Source: Hungatella_A sp034142505
GTDB lineage: Bacteria > Bacillota > Clostridia > Lachnospirales > Lachnospiraceae
Direction of reading: 5' to 3'
Length of the DNA: 64,000 nucleotides
Assembly: GCA_034142505.1 (NCBI GenBank)
Contig: JAWZDV010000050.1
Location: 62,001 to 126,000 of the forward strand
The notes under the pieces are model-generated. The model was not told where the DNA came from. It saw only the letters and a list, made by a program, of their open reading frames with translations, and did not search any database. The position numbers and the translations under genes are program-made. Every line of letters starts with the position of its first letter. The first letter of the stretch is position 1. Shown piece by piece: positions 44,060 to 52,434 of this stretch.

Positions 44060-44935
44060 TTGCGTATTCTGAATTTTGGATCATTGAATATTGACCGGGT
44101 GTATCAGGTGGAGCATTTTGTCAGGGCAGGAGAAACTATTTTATCTGGAGAATATGCTTCCAATATCGGGGGAAAAGGACTGAACCAGTCCATTGCGCTG
44201 GTCAGGGCAGGTGCACACGTGAGCCATGCAGGGGCAATCGGACCGGATGGCATGGGACTAAAAACAGCCCTTGAGGCTGACGGGGTAGATACAGGGTATA
44301 TCATGGAGGTGCCACAAGCCAGCGGCCATGCGATTATCCAGGTCGCAAATGGAGAAAATTGTATTATTGTATGTGGCGGAGCCAATCAGACCATAGATCA
44401 TGCCTATGTCAACAAAGTTTTGGATGGATTTGGATCAGGTGATCTGCTTTTAGTTCAAAACGAAATCTCCTGTGTCCCGTACATCATGGAACAGGCAAAG
44501 GCACGTGGTATGAAGGTCGCCATCAATGCGTCTCCTGTCACGGCACAGATGCTGGAATACCCATTGGAGCTGGCTGATTATATTATTGTAAATGAGCAGG
44601 AGGGGGGAGCGCTGGCGGATATTACCGATTCCTCGTATGAAGCGATTCTGAAATCTGTGGCAGAAAAATATCAAACAGCTGTTTTGCTGACTGCAGGAGA
44701 GAAAGGGGCGTATTACCGGTGTGGTGAAGCGCAGTATTATCAGCCGATTATGAAGACAAATACAGTGGATACTACCGGGGCGGGAGATACCTTCTGCGGA
44801 TATTTCCTGGCCGGATTAAGTGAAGGGATGGAACCGGGAGCGATTCTTAAAATGGCTGCCGCAGCCGCTGCAATAACAGTCAGCCGTCCGGGGGCATCAA
44901 AAAGCATACCATGGAGGACTGAGATCATCACATAA
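44060..44935 (+). CDS. PfkB-family sugar kinase (ribokinase-like)
   Basis: This 291-residue kinase has the PfkB signature DTTGAGDTF at 237-245, with the catalytic Asp243. The N-terminal motif is GGKGLNQSIALVRAGAHV, typical of ribokinases, and AINASPVTAQML lies in the substrate lid region. It starts at TTG 44060 with AAAGGAGG 7 bp upstream. It probably phosphorylates the ribose released by the glycohydrolase, feeding the pentose phosphate pathway. It is the last gene of the operon. Confidence 0.85.
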   Translation: MRILNFGSLNIDRVYQVEHFVRAGETILSGEYASNIGGKGLNQSIALVRAGAHVSHAGAIGPDGMGLKTALEADGVDTGYIMEVPQASGHAIIQVANGENCIIVCGGANQTIDHAYVNKVLDGFGSGDLLLVQNEISCVPYIMEQAKARGMKVAINASPVTAQMLEYPLELADYIIVNEQEGGALADITDSSYEAILKSVAEKYQTAVLLTAGEKGAYYRCGEAQYYQPIMKTNTVDTTGAGDTFCGYFLAGLSEGMEPGAILKMAAAAAAITVSRPGASKSIPWRTEIIT

Positions 44936-44950
44936 TAAGTCTTTAGTTAA

Positions 44951-44992
44951 GAATCGCCATCCGGCAGCTGCCGGTTCTGGCGATTCTTTTAA
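44951..44992 (+). terminator. rho-independent terminator of the ribosyl operon
   Basis: GAATCGCCA pairs with TGGCGATTC, with an inner CCGGCAG/CTGCCGG stem, followed by TTTT. It is 15 bp downstream of the kinase stop. Confidence 0.85.
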
Positions 44993-45030
44993 AATCATGG
45001 TATACTCATAGTAATTGGGGGTAAACGATC

Positions 45031-46062
45031 ATGAGTACAGGCCATATTCATATAAGAATCAAACAATATCTGGCAGGAGCAGTGGCAGTGTCACTGGTCC
45101 TGCTTTGCGGCTGTTCCAGCCAGACTGCCACATCTTACGAGACCAGCAGTGTGCCGGAGGACAAAAAACTGATTGTATACACCTCTCACAAAGAGGAAGT
45201 GTACGGACCCATCGTAAAAGAATTCGAAGATCGCACCGGGATCTGGGTACAGGTGCGGGCCGGCGGGACCACCGAGCTTTTGGACGCCATTAGCAAGGAA
45301 AATGGAAAAGACAGCTGCGATGTCATGTTTGGCGGTGGAGTGGAAAGCTATGACGCTTACAAAGAATGTTTCCAGCCCTACCGATGCAGCCGGAGTGATT
45401 TGCTGGACGATGCCTTTTTGTCACCGGATGATAGCTGGACCGTCTTTACGGAGCTGCCTATCGTTTTCATTTACAACAATAAGCTGGTGGACAAAGAGGA
45501 TGCCCCGGGAAGCTGGCAGGCATTTTTGGACGACGAGTGGAAAGGGAAGATCGCCTTTGCCGCCCCGGGAAAATCGGGAACCAGCTATACGGCTCTGGCA
45601 ACCATGATTCAGGTTCTCGGAAAGGATGAGGAGGCCGTGATGAAAGCCTTTACCGACGCTCTGGACGGAAATGTCTCCGCCGGTTCCGGCGAGGTGGTGA
45701 GCGAGGTCGCCAGCGGCACCCGGCTGGTAGGCATTACCCTGGAGGAAGCCGCCAGAAAAAGGATTGCGAAAGGGGCGGATATCGCCATGATTTATCCCGC
45801 TGAGGGAACCAGTGCGATCCCCGATGGCTGCGCTCTGGTAAAGGGAGCCCGCCATGAGGAAAATGCAAAACTTTTTATTGATTTTACCGTGAGTGATGAT
45901 GTCCAGCAGCTTGCCATGGACCAGTTTTTAAGGCGGACCGTGCGGACGGATCTGGAGCAGAGAATGGCGGAAGATAAGCCTAAGATTATGGACTTTGATC
46001 TGGTTTGGGCCAGCAGTCATCAGGAGGAGATCCTGAATATGTGGTCGGAGCTGATGGAGTAG
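45031..46062 (+). CDS. HptA/AfuA-like binding lipoprotein linked to a sensor kinase
   Basis: This 343-residue extracellular binding protein has a lipobox LLCGC with Cys28. The fold begins KKLIVYTSHKEEVYGPIVKE, like the AfuA/FbpA family. Sequence toward sugar-phosphate binders is suggested by GGGVESYDAY and APGKSGTSYTAL. No permease follows directly; the next genes are a sensor kinase (13 bp) and response regulator. This is the arrangement of HptA-HptS-HptR in Staphylococcus, where the binding protein detects hexose phosphate and passes the signal to the kinase. A TATACT at 45001 could be the -10 box. GGGGG precedes the ATG. Confidence 0.8.
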   Translation: MSTGHIHIRIKQYLAGAVAVSLVLLCGCSSQTATSYETSSVPEDKKLIVYTSHKEEVYGPIVKEFEDRTGIWVQVRAGGTTELLDAISKENGKDSCDVMFGGGVESYDAYKECFQPYRCSRSDLLDDAFLSPDDSWTVFTELPIVFIYNNKLVDKEDAPGSWQAFLDDEWKGKIAFAAPGKSGTSYTALATMIQVLGKDEEAVMKAFTDALDGNVSAGSGEVVSEVASGTRLVGITLEEAARKRIAKGADIAMIYPAEGTSAIPDGCALVKGARHEENAKLFIDFTVSDDVQQLAMDQFLRRTVRTDLEQRMAEDKPKIMDFDLVWASSHQEEILNMWSELME

Positions 46063-46075
46063 AGAGGGAGCGGAC

Positions 46076-47782
46076 ATGAAGAAATTTATCAAGAAGTCCT
46101 TTAAACGGGAGCTGCTGTTCAGCTTTCTTGTGGTTGCGCTTCTCCCTCTTGTGCTGAGCAGTGCATTTTTAATCCAGATGTTTAAGATCAAGCTGGCCAG
46201 CGATTACCGGAAAAAAGATATGGAGCAGGCGGCGACCATTGAGAATATGCTGATGGGACTGTTTCAGGAGTTTGACAGCGTGACGGAGAAGCTGAGCCAG
46301 GATGGAGAGATTCTCACGGATAGAAATACTCCGGGCGGCTGGAACCGGAACGCAGTATACTCTGTTCTCTATGAAGAGACGGCAGGGCTTCGCGACCAGG
46401 CCCAGTTCGATATCTATTCGAAAGATGGAATCTGCCAGTATTCCACCGGCTCCGGGATGATTCATACCCAGCTGCCGGCCTACTGGGGAATCTTAAAGGT
46501 GGCGGCGGCCCACCCGGATGAGATGATGATCCGGCGGGAGAAAGAGCATTTGGGGGAGTCGGATATTCTATTGAGAGCGGCCCGGATGATCAGGGACGGG
46601 GAGGGCGGCTGCGCAGGATTTGTTGTAGTCAACATGAGGGAAGAGAATTTTGAGGAAGCCCTCCGGGGAACTTACAGCAGCCAGGACGGCATCTGTATTG
46701 TGGATGGATTCTGGGAGACTGTGTATCACACGGGGATCGCGGCCCAGGAAAATATCGGAGATATCCTGCGGGGACGTTTGATTGCGGGAGAGGGAATTCC
46801 CGGTTCCTGGAACAGCAATAGTTTGTATATCTCGCCGCTGGGAGATACCGGGCTGTACAGTATTGTGCTGCGGCCGGATGTATTTACGGAAGATACGACG
46901 AAGGCCATGTACAGTGTGATGATCATAATGGCGGTCATCAGTATGGCGCTCTGCGCCATGGTCGCCAACCGGATGAGCAACAGCCTGACCAGGCCCGTCA
47001 AGACACTAAACGGAGCCATGTACGAGGTGCAGGGCGGCAATCTGGATACCCGGATAACGATTGACCGGGCCGATGAGTTCGGCCAGCTGTCGGACAGTTT
47101 TAATACGATGACCAGTGAATTGAAGGATTTTATGGAAAAGCAGGTGAGCCAGCAGAAGCAGATCAATGAGATCCAGGTGGCTATGATGCAGGCCCAGCTG
47201 AACCCGCATTTTCTGTATAATACACTGGATACCATGAAGTGGGTAGCCAAGGCTAACCATATCCCGGAGATTGCAACGCTGGCTTCCAAGCTGGCAAAGA
47301 TCCTGCGGACCAGCATTTCCCAGGTCCAGTTCATCACTTTAAAAGAAGAGATGGAACTGGTGGAGAGTTATGCGGAGATACAGAAAATCAGATTTAACGG
47401 CAAATTCTGCTTTGAATATGAACTGCCGGAGGAAGTAAAGAAATGCCGGGTTCCTAAGCTGATCGTCCAGCCCATTGTGGAAAATGCAGTGATTCACGGC
47501 CTGGCCGACTGTGATGAGGGGCATATCGATGTAAAGGCGTATGAACAGGGCGGCCAGCTGCATATTGAGGTGTCGGATGACGGCTGCGGCATCAACCGGG
47601 AAGTGATGGATCATTTAAACAGCAGAAACAGGGAGCAGCTGACGGGGCATCTGGGATTTTACAACGTGGATACGATTATCCGGCTGCATTATGGGGACGA
47701 GTATGGAGTGCAGGTGGAAACGCCGGAGTGGGGAGGCACCAAGGTAACGATCGTGATTCCTGCGGAATACGGGGAGGTATGA
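46076..47782 (+). CDS. sensor histidine kinase of a three-component system
   Basis: This 568-residue protein has transmembrane segments near 12-35 and 280-302, an extracellular sensor between them, a HAMP domain (RPVKTLNGAMYEVQGGNLD region) and a LytS/YesM-type kinase. The phospho-accepting His378 lies in LNPHFLYNTLDTMKW. The ATPase domain has QPIVENAVIHG and VSDDGCGIN. It probably reads the state of the lipoprotein encoded upstream and signals to the regulator downstream. The genes are tightly packed, with the kinase stop 1 bp before the regulator start. Confidence 0.9.
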   Translation: MKKFIKKSFKRELLFSFLVVALLPLVLSSAFLIQMFKIKLASDYRKKDMEQAATIENMLMGLFQEFDSVTEKLSQDGEILTDRNTPGGWNRNAVYSVLYEETAGLRDQAQFDIYSKDGICQYSTGSGMIHTQLPAYWGILKVAAAHPDEMMIRREKEHLGESDILLRAARMIRDGEGGCAGFVVVNMREENFEEALRGTYSSQDGICIVDGFWETVYHTGIAAQENIGDILRGRLIAGEGIPGSWNSNSLYISPLGDTGLYSIVLRPDVFTEDTTKAMYSVMIIMAVISMALCAMVANRMSNSLTRPVKTLNGAMYEVQGGNLDTRITIDRADEFGQLSDSFNTMTSELKDFMEKQVSQQKQINEIQVAMMQAQLNPHFLYNTLDTMKWVAKANHIPEIATLASKLAKILRTSISQVQFITLKEEMELVESYAEIQKIRFNGKFCFEYELPEEVKKCRVPKLIVQPIVENAVIHGLADCDEGHIDVKAYEQGGQLHIEVSDDGCGINREVMDHLNSRNREQLTGHLGFYNVDTIIRLHYGDEYGVQVETPEWGGTKVTIVIPAEYGEV

Positions 47783-47783
47783 G

Positions 47784-48569
47784 ATGTTAAAGATTCTTGT
47801 AGTGGATGATGAAATATTTGTGAGAAACGGAATTGTGCTGGAGACCGACTGGACGTCTCTGGACTGTGCCGTGGTGGCTGAGGCGGAGAACGGCCTGGAG
47901 GGGATAGAAGCGGTACATAAGTACAACCCGGATATCATTATCTCCGATATCCGCATGCCGAAGATGGATGGTATTGCCATGCTCCGCAAGCTGAGGGAAG
48001 AGGGGAATCAATCCGAGGTGATCTTCCTGACGGCGTACAGCGAATTTGAATACGCCCAGAACGCGCTGCGGCTGCTGGCGGCCGATTATCTCTTAAAACC
48101 GTTCGAGGATGGCGAACTGGAGGCGGCGGTAGACAAAATCCGGGAGAAACTGAAAAAAGAACAGGGCGAAAACCGCCGCCAGGACGAGGAGAAAATACTG
48201 TCTCTGAACCTAAAGCCTGGTGATAAGAGCAAATATGTGATGGAGGCCATCTCCTACATTTCCAATCATTACAGTGAAAGTGAGATCAGTGTGGGTACCA
48301 TCGCCGAATCCCTGGGGATCAGCGAGGGCCATTTAAGCCACTTATTTAAAAAGGAGACCGACTACACCGTCATGTCCTACATCACCAGATACCGCGTCCG
48401 CGCCGCTATGAAGCTGTTATCCAACTGCCGCTACAAAGTATACGAGGTGGCTGAGATGGTAGGCTACAAAGATATCACCTATTTCTCCAGCACCTTCAAA
48501 AAAATAGCCGGTGTCTCCCCGTCTGAATATCAAGGCCGGAGCACGACCGATTACGGGCAGGAAACGTAA
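47784..48569 (+). CDS. response regulator with AraC-type DNA-binding domain
   Basis: This 261-residue protein has a receiver domain (about 1-120) with VVDDEIF and phospho-acceptor Asp55 in IISDIRMPKMDG. A short linker is followed by an AraC/XylS domain (SVGTIAESLGISEGHLSHLF and VGYKDITYFSSTFKKIAGVS). It is shorter than the YesN-type regulator at 2266. It probably activates the ABC transporter genes that start at 49059. The stop codon lies in the loop of a perfect 10-bp hairpin. Confidence 0.9.
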   Translation: MLKILVVDDEIFVRNGIVLETDWTSLDCAVVAEAENGLEGIEAVHKYNPDIIISDIRMPKMDGIAMLRKLREEGNQSEVIFLTAYSEFEYAQNALRLLAADYLLKPFEDGELEAAVDKIREKLKKEQGENRRQDEEKILSLNLKPGDKSKYVMEAISYISNHYSESEISVGTIAESLGISEGHLSHLFKKETDYTVMSYITRYRVRAAMKLLSNCRYKVYEVAEMVGYKDITYFSSTFKKIAGVSPSEYQGRSTTDYGQET

Positions 48570-48579
48570 TTCCTGCCCG
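48554..48579 (+). terminator. hairpin across the stop codon of the response regulator gene
   Basis: CGGGCAGGAA and TTCCTGCCCG are perfect inverted repeats with a 6-base loop that contains the TAA stop. No T-run follows, so it may be a weak terminator or an mRNA-stabilising hairpin. Confidence 0.55.
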
Positions 48580-48623
48580 GGTCTATTCTGGCGGATTGAT
48601 GTTTAAATGCTGCTTTAAGCTTT

Positions 48624-48923
48624 CTATGATTGCAGAGTCTTCCAGCAGACTGACCTCAAACTGTTTAACTCTTCCCTGTTCAATTGAAAACGGAATGCAT
48701 CAGGAAAACGAGCAATATTGCGCTTCACTGCCTGATTAAATACTTTTGTATCAACATGGTAAAGGAAAGCTAAATCACTGTCCAGCATCACCTGCTGTCC
48801 GCGTATCACGTAGATATAATTTTTAATGGAATCCTGAGAAATTATTATCCGTCTGGCTATGTATAAAATACACATATAGAATATAAGAAAAACAGAAAAA
48901 CTATACAAAATAACAGAATACAC
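48624..48923 (-). pseudogene. ORF6N-domain gene fragment
   Basis: The reverse frame encodes 99 residues. The middle is an ORF6N domain start: IYVIRGQQVMLDSDLAFLYH, then VDTKVFNQAVKRNIARFP and FRFQLNREELNSLRS. ORF6N proteins come from phages and mobile elements and normally continue for another 100 residues or more; here the frame ends at once. The upstream residues (MYSVILYSFSVFLIF) look like non-coding AT-rich sequence. The fragment sits opposite the surrounding operon, between the regulator and the transporter genes. Confidence 0.65.
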
Positions 48924-49058
48924 AAAGGAATAACAGTTTTGTCTAGTTCAAAATGCTTCTCCTCTCCGATATAATAAGACTATCAGATGATGCTGCAGCG
49001 TCTCAAAAGGATCAATCAATTCAAAGAACTGAGAATGAATATCAAGGAGGAGCGTAAC

Positions 49059-50498
49059 GTGAAAAAAAGAATTTTATCTTTAGCATTGGCAGGAACTATG
49101 CTGGCGGTTTCATTGGCAGGTTGTGGATCAAAGACGACTACCACACCGACAGAGGGAGCGACCACAGCGGCAAAGGCGGAGCAGCCGGCGGCGACGGATG
49201 CGGCTGCACCAGAGACAGAGGCGCCGAAAGTTGATGACGCGAATCTTTCCGAAGTAGAGAAGATTATCAAAGAGGCAGAAGGCATGTCCATGGAGGAACT
49301 GGCGAAAAAGGCCATTGAGGAATCCAACGGTAAGACCTTCTACGGTGTGGGCAACTCCAGCCGTGGCAAGAGCGCACTGCCATTATTTATCGAATACTTA
49401 CAGACCATCGACCCATCCTACACCATGGAATATGAGTGGCAGCAGCCGAAGAACAACAAGATCTTCGAGCAATTGTCAGCCGATTCCTTAAAGTCAACCG
49501 GCACCTTTGCCATGACATTAATCCAGGATGGCAACCAGATCGAGTCCAAGATGGTTCAGACCGGAATATTGAAAACATATGTTCCGAAGGAATGGGCGGA
49601 AGCCAACGGCACAACTGCTGACGCTTACACCGGATTCCTTCCGTTACAGACATTAAACAAAGTGTTTATGTACAACAGCACCGGAACTGCTGAGTACAAG
49701 AACTGCTGGGATTTCGTGGCAGAGGGCGTTCATCCGTTATACATGGATATCGACTCTGAGATCGTAGGCAAGAACTTCTTATACATGCTGACCGAGGACA
49801 AATACGCGGCAATGCTGAAAGAAGCCTATGATGCATTAGACAGCACCAAACAGGCATATTTCAAACCGGTGATTGATGAGATGGCAGCCGATGCGTCAGA
49901 TTTGGGATTAGGCGCAGACGGCGCTTACGCTCTGGCATGGATCAAACTTTGGGTGGAAAATTACAATGAGCAGACCGATGACGGCCCAATCTGTAATACC
50001 CTGGTGACCGATTCCGCTACGGACCAGTGCGGACTGTTAGTGTACTCCAAACTTCGCTCCGTGGAAGAATCCGCAGGCGTTTCCTTAAACAACATTAAGG
50101 TTGCAGCTTATGAGGATGGATACAAAGGAATCGGCGGTTACGGATATTGCCATTACTTATTCTTAACCAACAACAGCCCGCTTCCATGGACCTCATGTGC
50201 ATTCATCGCTTACATGACCAACACCGCGGACGGCTTCTCTGCATGGGGCAAAGATATGGGCGGTTACTCCTCCAACCCGAAAGTTATGGAAGAGACCGAG
50301 AAGACCTATAACCACAGCAAGGGCGGCTACAACGAGGCCGGTGAGAATGTATTTGACTGCAAGAACGACAGAGGCTTTGACTGGTGGACAACGGACGGCG
50401 AGCTGGTACTGGAAGATCCTCAGTACTGTGCAGATGTATCCTTCACCGTAGGAAGCTGGATTGAACTGCTGACAAAGTATAGCGACGCAGCAAATTAA
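49059..50498 (+). CDS. ABC transporter substrate-binding lipoprotein (AfuA/FbpA-like, large)
   Basis: This 479-residue extracellular binding protein has a lipoprotein signal ending at Cys22 (SLAGC), a Thr/Ala/Pro-rich linker and then the binding domain (GKTFYGVGNSSRGKSALPLF). It is clearly longer than usual AfuA/FbpA proteins (about 330-350). It starts at GTG 49059 with AAGGAGG 8 bp upstream. The next genes encode a fused double permease and an ATPase, so this is the captor subunit. The ligand is not readable; the adjacent HptARS-like sensor suggests a phosphorylated sugar as an alternative to iron. Confidence 0.82.
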   Translation: MKKRILSLALAGTMLAVSLAGCGSKTTTTPTEGATTAAKAEQPAATDAAAPETEAPKVDDANLSEVEKIIKEAEGMSMEELAKKAIEESNGKTFYGVGNSSRGKSALPLFIEYLQTIDPSYTMEYEWQQPKNNKIFEQLSADSLKSTGTFAMTLIQDGNQIESKMVQTGILKTYVPKEWAEANGTTADAYTGFLPLQTLNKVFMYNSTGTAEYKNCWDFVAEGVHPLYMDIDSEIVGKNFLYMLTEDKYAAMLKEAYDALDSTKQAYFKPVIDEMAADASDLGLGADGAYALAWIKLWVENYNEQTDDGPICNTLVTDSATDQCGLLVYSKLRSVEESAGVSLNNIKVAAYEDGYKGIGGYGYCHYLFLTNNSPLPWTSCAFIAYMTNTADGFSAWGKDMGGYSSNPKVMEETEKTYNHSKGGYNEAGENVFDCKNDRGFDWWTTDGELVLEDPQYCADVSFTVGSWIELLTKYSDAAN

Positions 50499-50510
50499 CG
50501 AACAAGAGCA

Positions 50511-50547
50511 GGGGTGCTGCAAATCAGAGTTTGCAGCACCCCGTTTT
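50511..50547 (+). terminator. intercistronic terminator/attenuator
   Basis: GGGGTGCTGCAAA pairs with TTTGCAGCACCCC around a 6-base loop, followed by GTTTTT. It lies between binding protein and permease, so it probably stops most transcripts and keeps the binding protein in excess. Confidence 0.85.
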
Positions 50548-50600
50548 TAAAGAAACGGAAAGTCCCCGATATCAAATCGGGGAATAGTAAGGAGACGGTT

Positions 50601-52433
50601 ATGGAGGGGACAGTTACGAACAAGTCAAATAAAAAAGCCATCATCTTAAACAAGATTAAGACTTATTTTTCCAAACCGCAGAATGTCATTCTTCTGTTGT
50701 TTGGCATCGTGCTTACCTTCACGACAGTTGCACCCATTGTAGCGATTGTGAAGGATACGCTGATGATTCATCCCGGAACCATAGATGCGCATCTGGCAGG
50801 AAAAGCGTCGGGTTATACAGTTGTCAATTACATTGACCTGTTCACCAGCCGCTTAGCCAGGACGAATCTCTGGAAACCGCTGTGGAATACTCTGATGCTG
50901 GCAGTGCTTACCTGCCTGATCTCGATTCTATACGGCGGAACATTTGCATTTTTAGTGACAAGAACGAATTTGAAGTTCAAGAAATATTTAAGTTCGATCT
51001 TCATTTTCCCATACATCATGCCCCAGTGGACGCTGGCGGTGGTATGGCAGAACTTATTTAACAGCAATGCGGTGGTTGGCACCTCCAACGGTCTGCTGGC
51101 CTCCTTATTCGGATTTATGGCGCCCAAATGGGTCTGCCAGGGATTGTTTCCAAGTGCGGTGGTGCTGGGGCTTCACTATGCGCCGTTCGCTTACATTCTG
51201 ATCGGCGGAATCTTCCGCAACATGGATGCCAACTTGGAGGAAGCGGCTACCATCCTGGATACGCCAAAATGGAAGACCATGTTCCGCATCACGTTACCGA
51301 TGGTGAAACCGGCTATTCTTTCCACCATCCTGCTGGTATTCGGCAGCTCCATGGGAAGTTATCCGGTGCCCCATTACTTAGGATTTACCACATTGTCTAC
51401 CAAGTACATTTCCATGAATGCCAAATATACCGGTGAGGCCAGCATCCTGGCGATTATCATGATGATCTTTGGCGTTGCGATCCTGACGCTGAACCAGGTC
51501 AGCTTAAAGAGCCGGAAAAATTACACTACGGTTACCGGCAAATCGGGCCAGCTGTCCAAGATTAATTTAGGAAATCTGGGGAAATACGTGATCGGCATCG
51601 TGCTGATCTTCATGACCTTTATCACCAGCATTTTCCCGATCATTTCCTTTGCACTGGAGACATTTCTACCGAATCCTGGTGATTACAGCTTCCTGTACAC
51701 CAGAGATGTGAGCAATCTGACAACGAAATGGTGGCTGACCAGCGAAAATATCACCGAAAACGGCATGTACGGCCAAAAGGGAATTCTATACAATTCCACC
51801 ATCTGGCATGCTTTCTGGGGAACTCTGCTGGTGGCGGTGATCTGCGCCTTGATTGCTGGTACCATCGGTACTCTGATCGGATACGCGGTATCCAAGAACC
51901 GGAGAAGCAAATGGGCCAACTACGTAAACGGCGTGGCGTTCCTGCCATACTTAATGCCGTCCATCGCGGTAGGCGCGGCGTTCTTCATTCTGTTCTCCAA
52001 TGAGAAGATCAACCTGTTTAATACCTACACGCTGCTGATTATAGCAGGCACTATAAAATACATCCCGTTTGCCAGCAGGAGCGCCCTAAACTCCATGCTG
52101 CAGATCAGTAACGAAATTGAGGAAGCCGCCATCATACAGGATTTGCCATGGTTTAAGCGGATGTTTAGAATCATCATCCCGATTCAGAAATCGGCTATTA
52201 TCAGCGGGTATATGCTCCCGTTTATGACCTGTCTACGTGAGCTGTCCCTGTTCCTGCTGTTGTGTACCCAGGGCTTTATTCTCTCCACAACACTGGATTA
52301 CTTTGATGAGATGGGATTATACGCATTTTCCAGTGCGATTAACCTGATTTTGATTATCACAATCCTGATATTTAACACATTGGTAAATAAACTGACCGGA
52401 GCAAGTCTGGACGACGGTATCGGAGGTAACTAA
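50601..52433 (+). CDS. fused double-domain ABC permease (AfuB/FbpB/ThiP-like)
   Basis: This 610-residue protein has about 12 transmembrane segments in two homologous halves. Each half carries an EAA loop: NLEEAATILDTPKWKTMFRI and EIEEAAIIQDLPWFKRMFRI. This fused form is typical of AfuB, FbpB and ThiP permeases. The start at 50601 is chosen because AAGGAG lies 6 bp upstream; longer in-frame starts would begin inside the preceding terminator hairpin. It forms the channel for the binding protein encoded at 49059 and works with the ATPase that starts 1 bp after its stop. Confidence 0.9.
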   Translation: MEGTVTNKSNKKAIILNKIKTYFSKPQNVILLLFGIVLTFTTVAPIVAIVKDTLMIHPGTIDAHLAGKASGYTVVNYIDLFTSRLARTNLWKPLWNTLMLAVLTCLISILYGGTFAFLVTRTNLKFKKYLSSIFIFPYIMPQWTLAVVWQNLFNSNAVVGTSNGLLASLFGFMAPKWVCQGLFPSAVVLGLHYAPFAYILIGGIFRNMDANLEEAATILDTPKWKTMFRITLPMVKPAILSTILLVFGSSMGSYPVPHYLGFTTLSTKYISMNAKYTGEASILAIIMMIFGVAILTLNQVSLKSRKNYTTVTGKSGQLSKINLGNLGKYVIGIVLIFMTFITSIFPIISFALETFLPNPGDYSFLYTRDVSNLTTKWWLTSENITENGMYGQKGILYNSTIWHAFWGTLLVAVICALIAGTIGTLIGYAVSKNRRSKWANYVNGVAFLPYLMPSIAVGAAFFILFSNEKINLFNTYTLLIIAGTIKYIPFASRSALNSMLQISNEIEEAAIIQDLPWFKRMFRIIIPIQKSAIISGYMLPFMTCLRELSLFLLLCTQGFILSTTLDYFDEMGLYAFSSAINLILIITILIFNTLVNKLTGASLDDGIGGN

Positions 52434-52434
52434 T

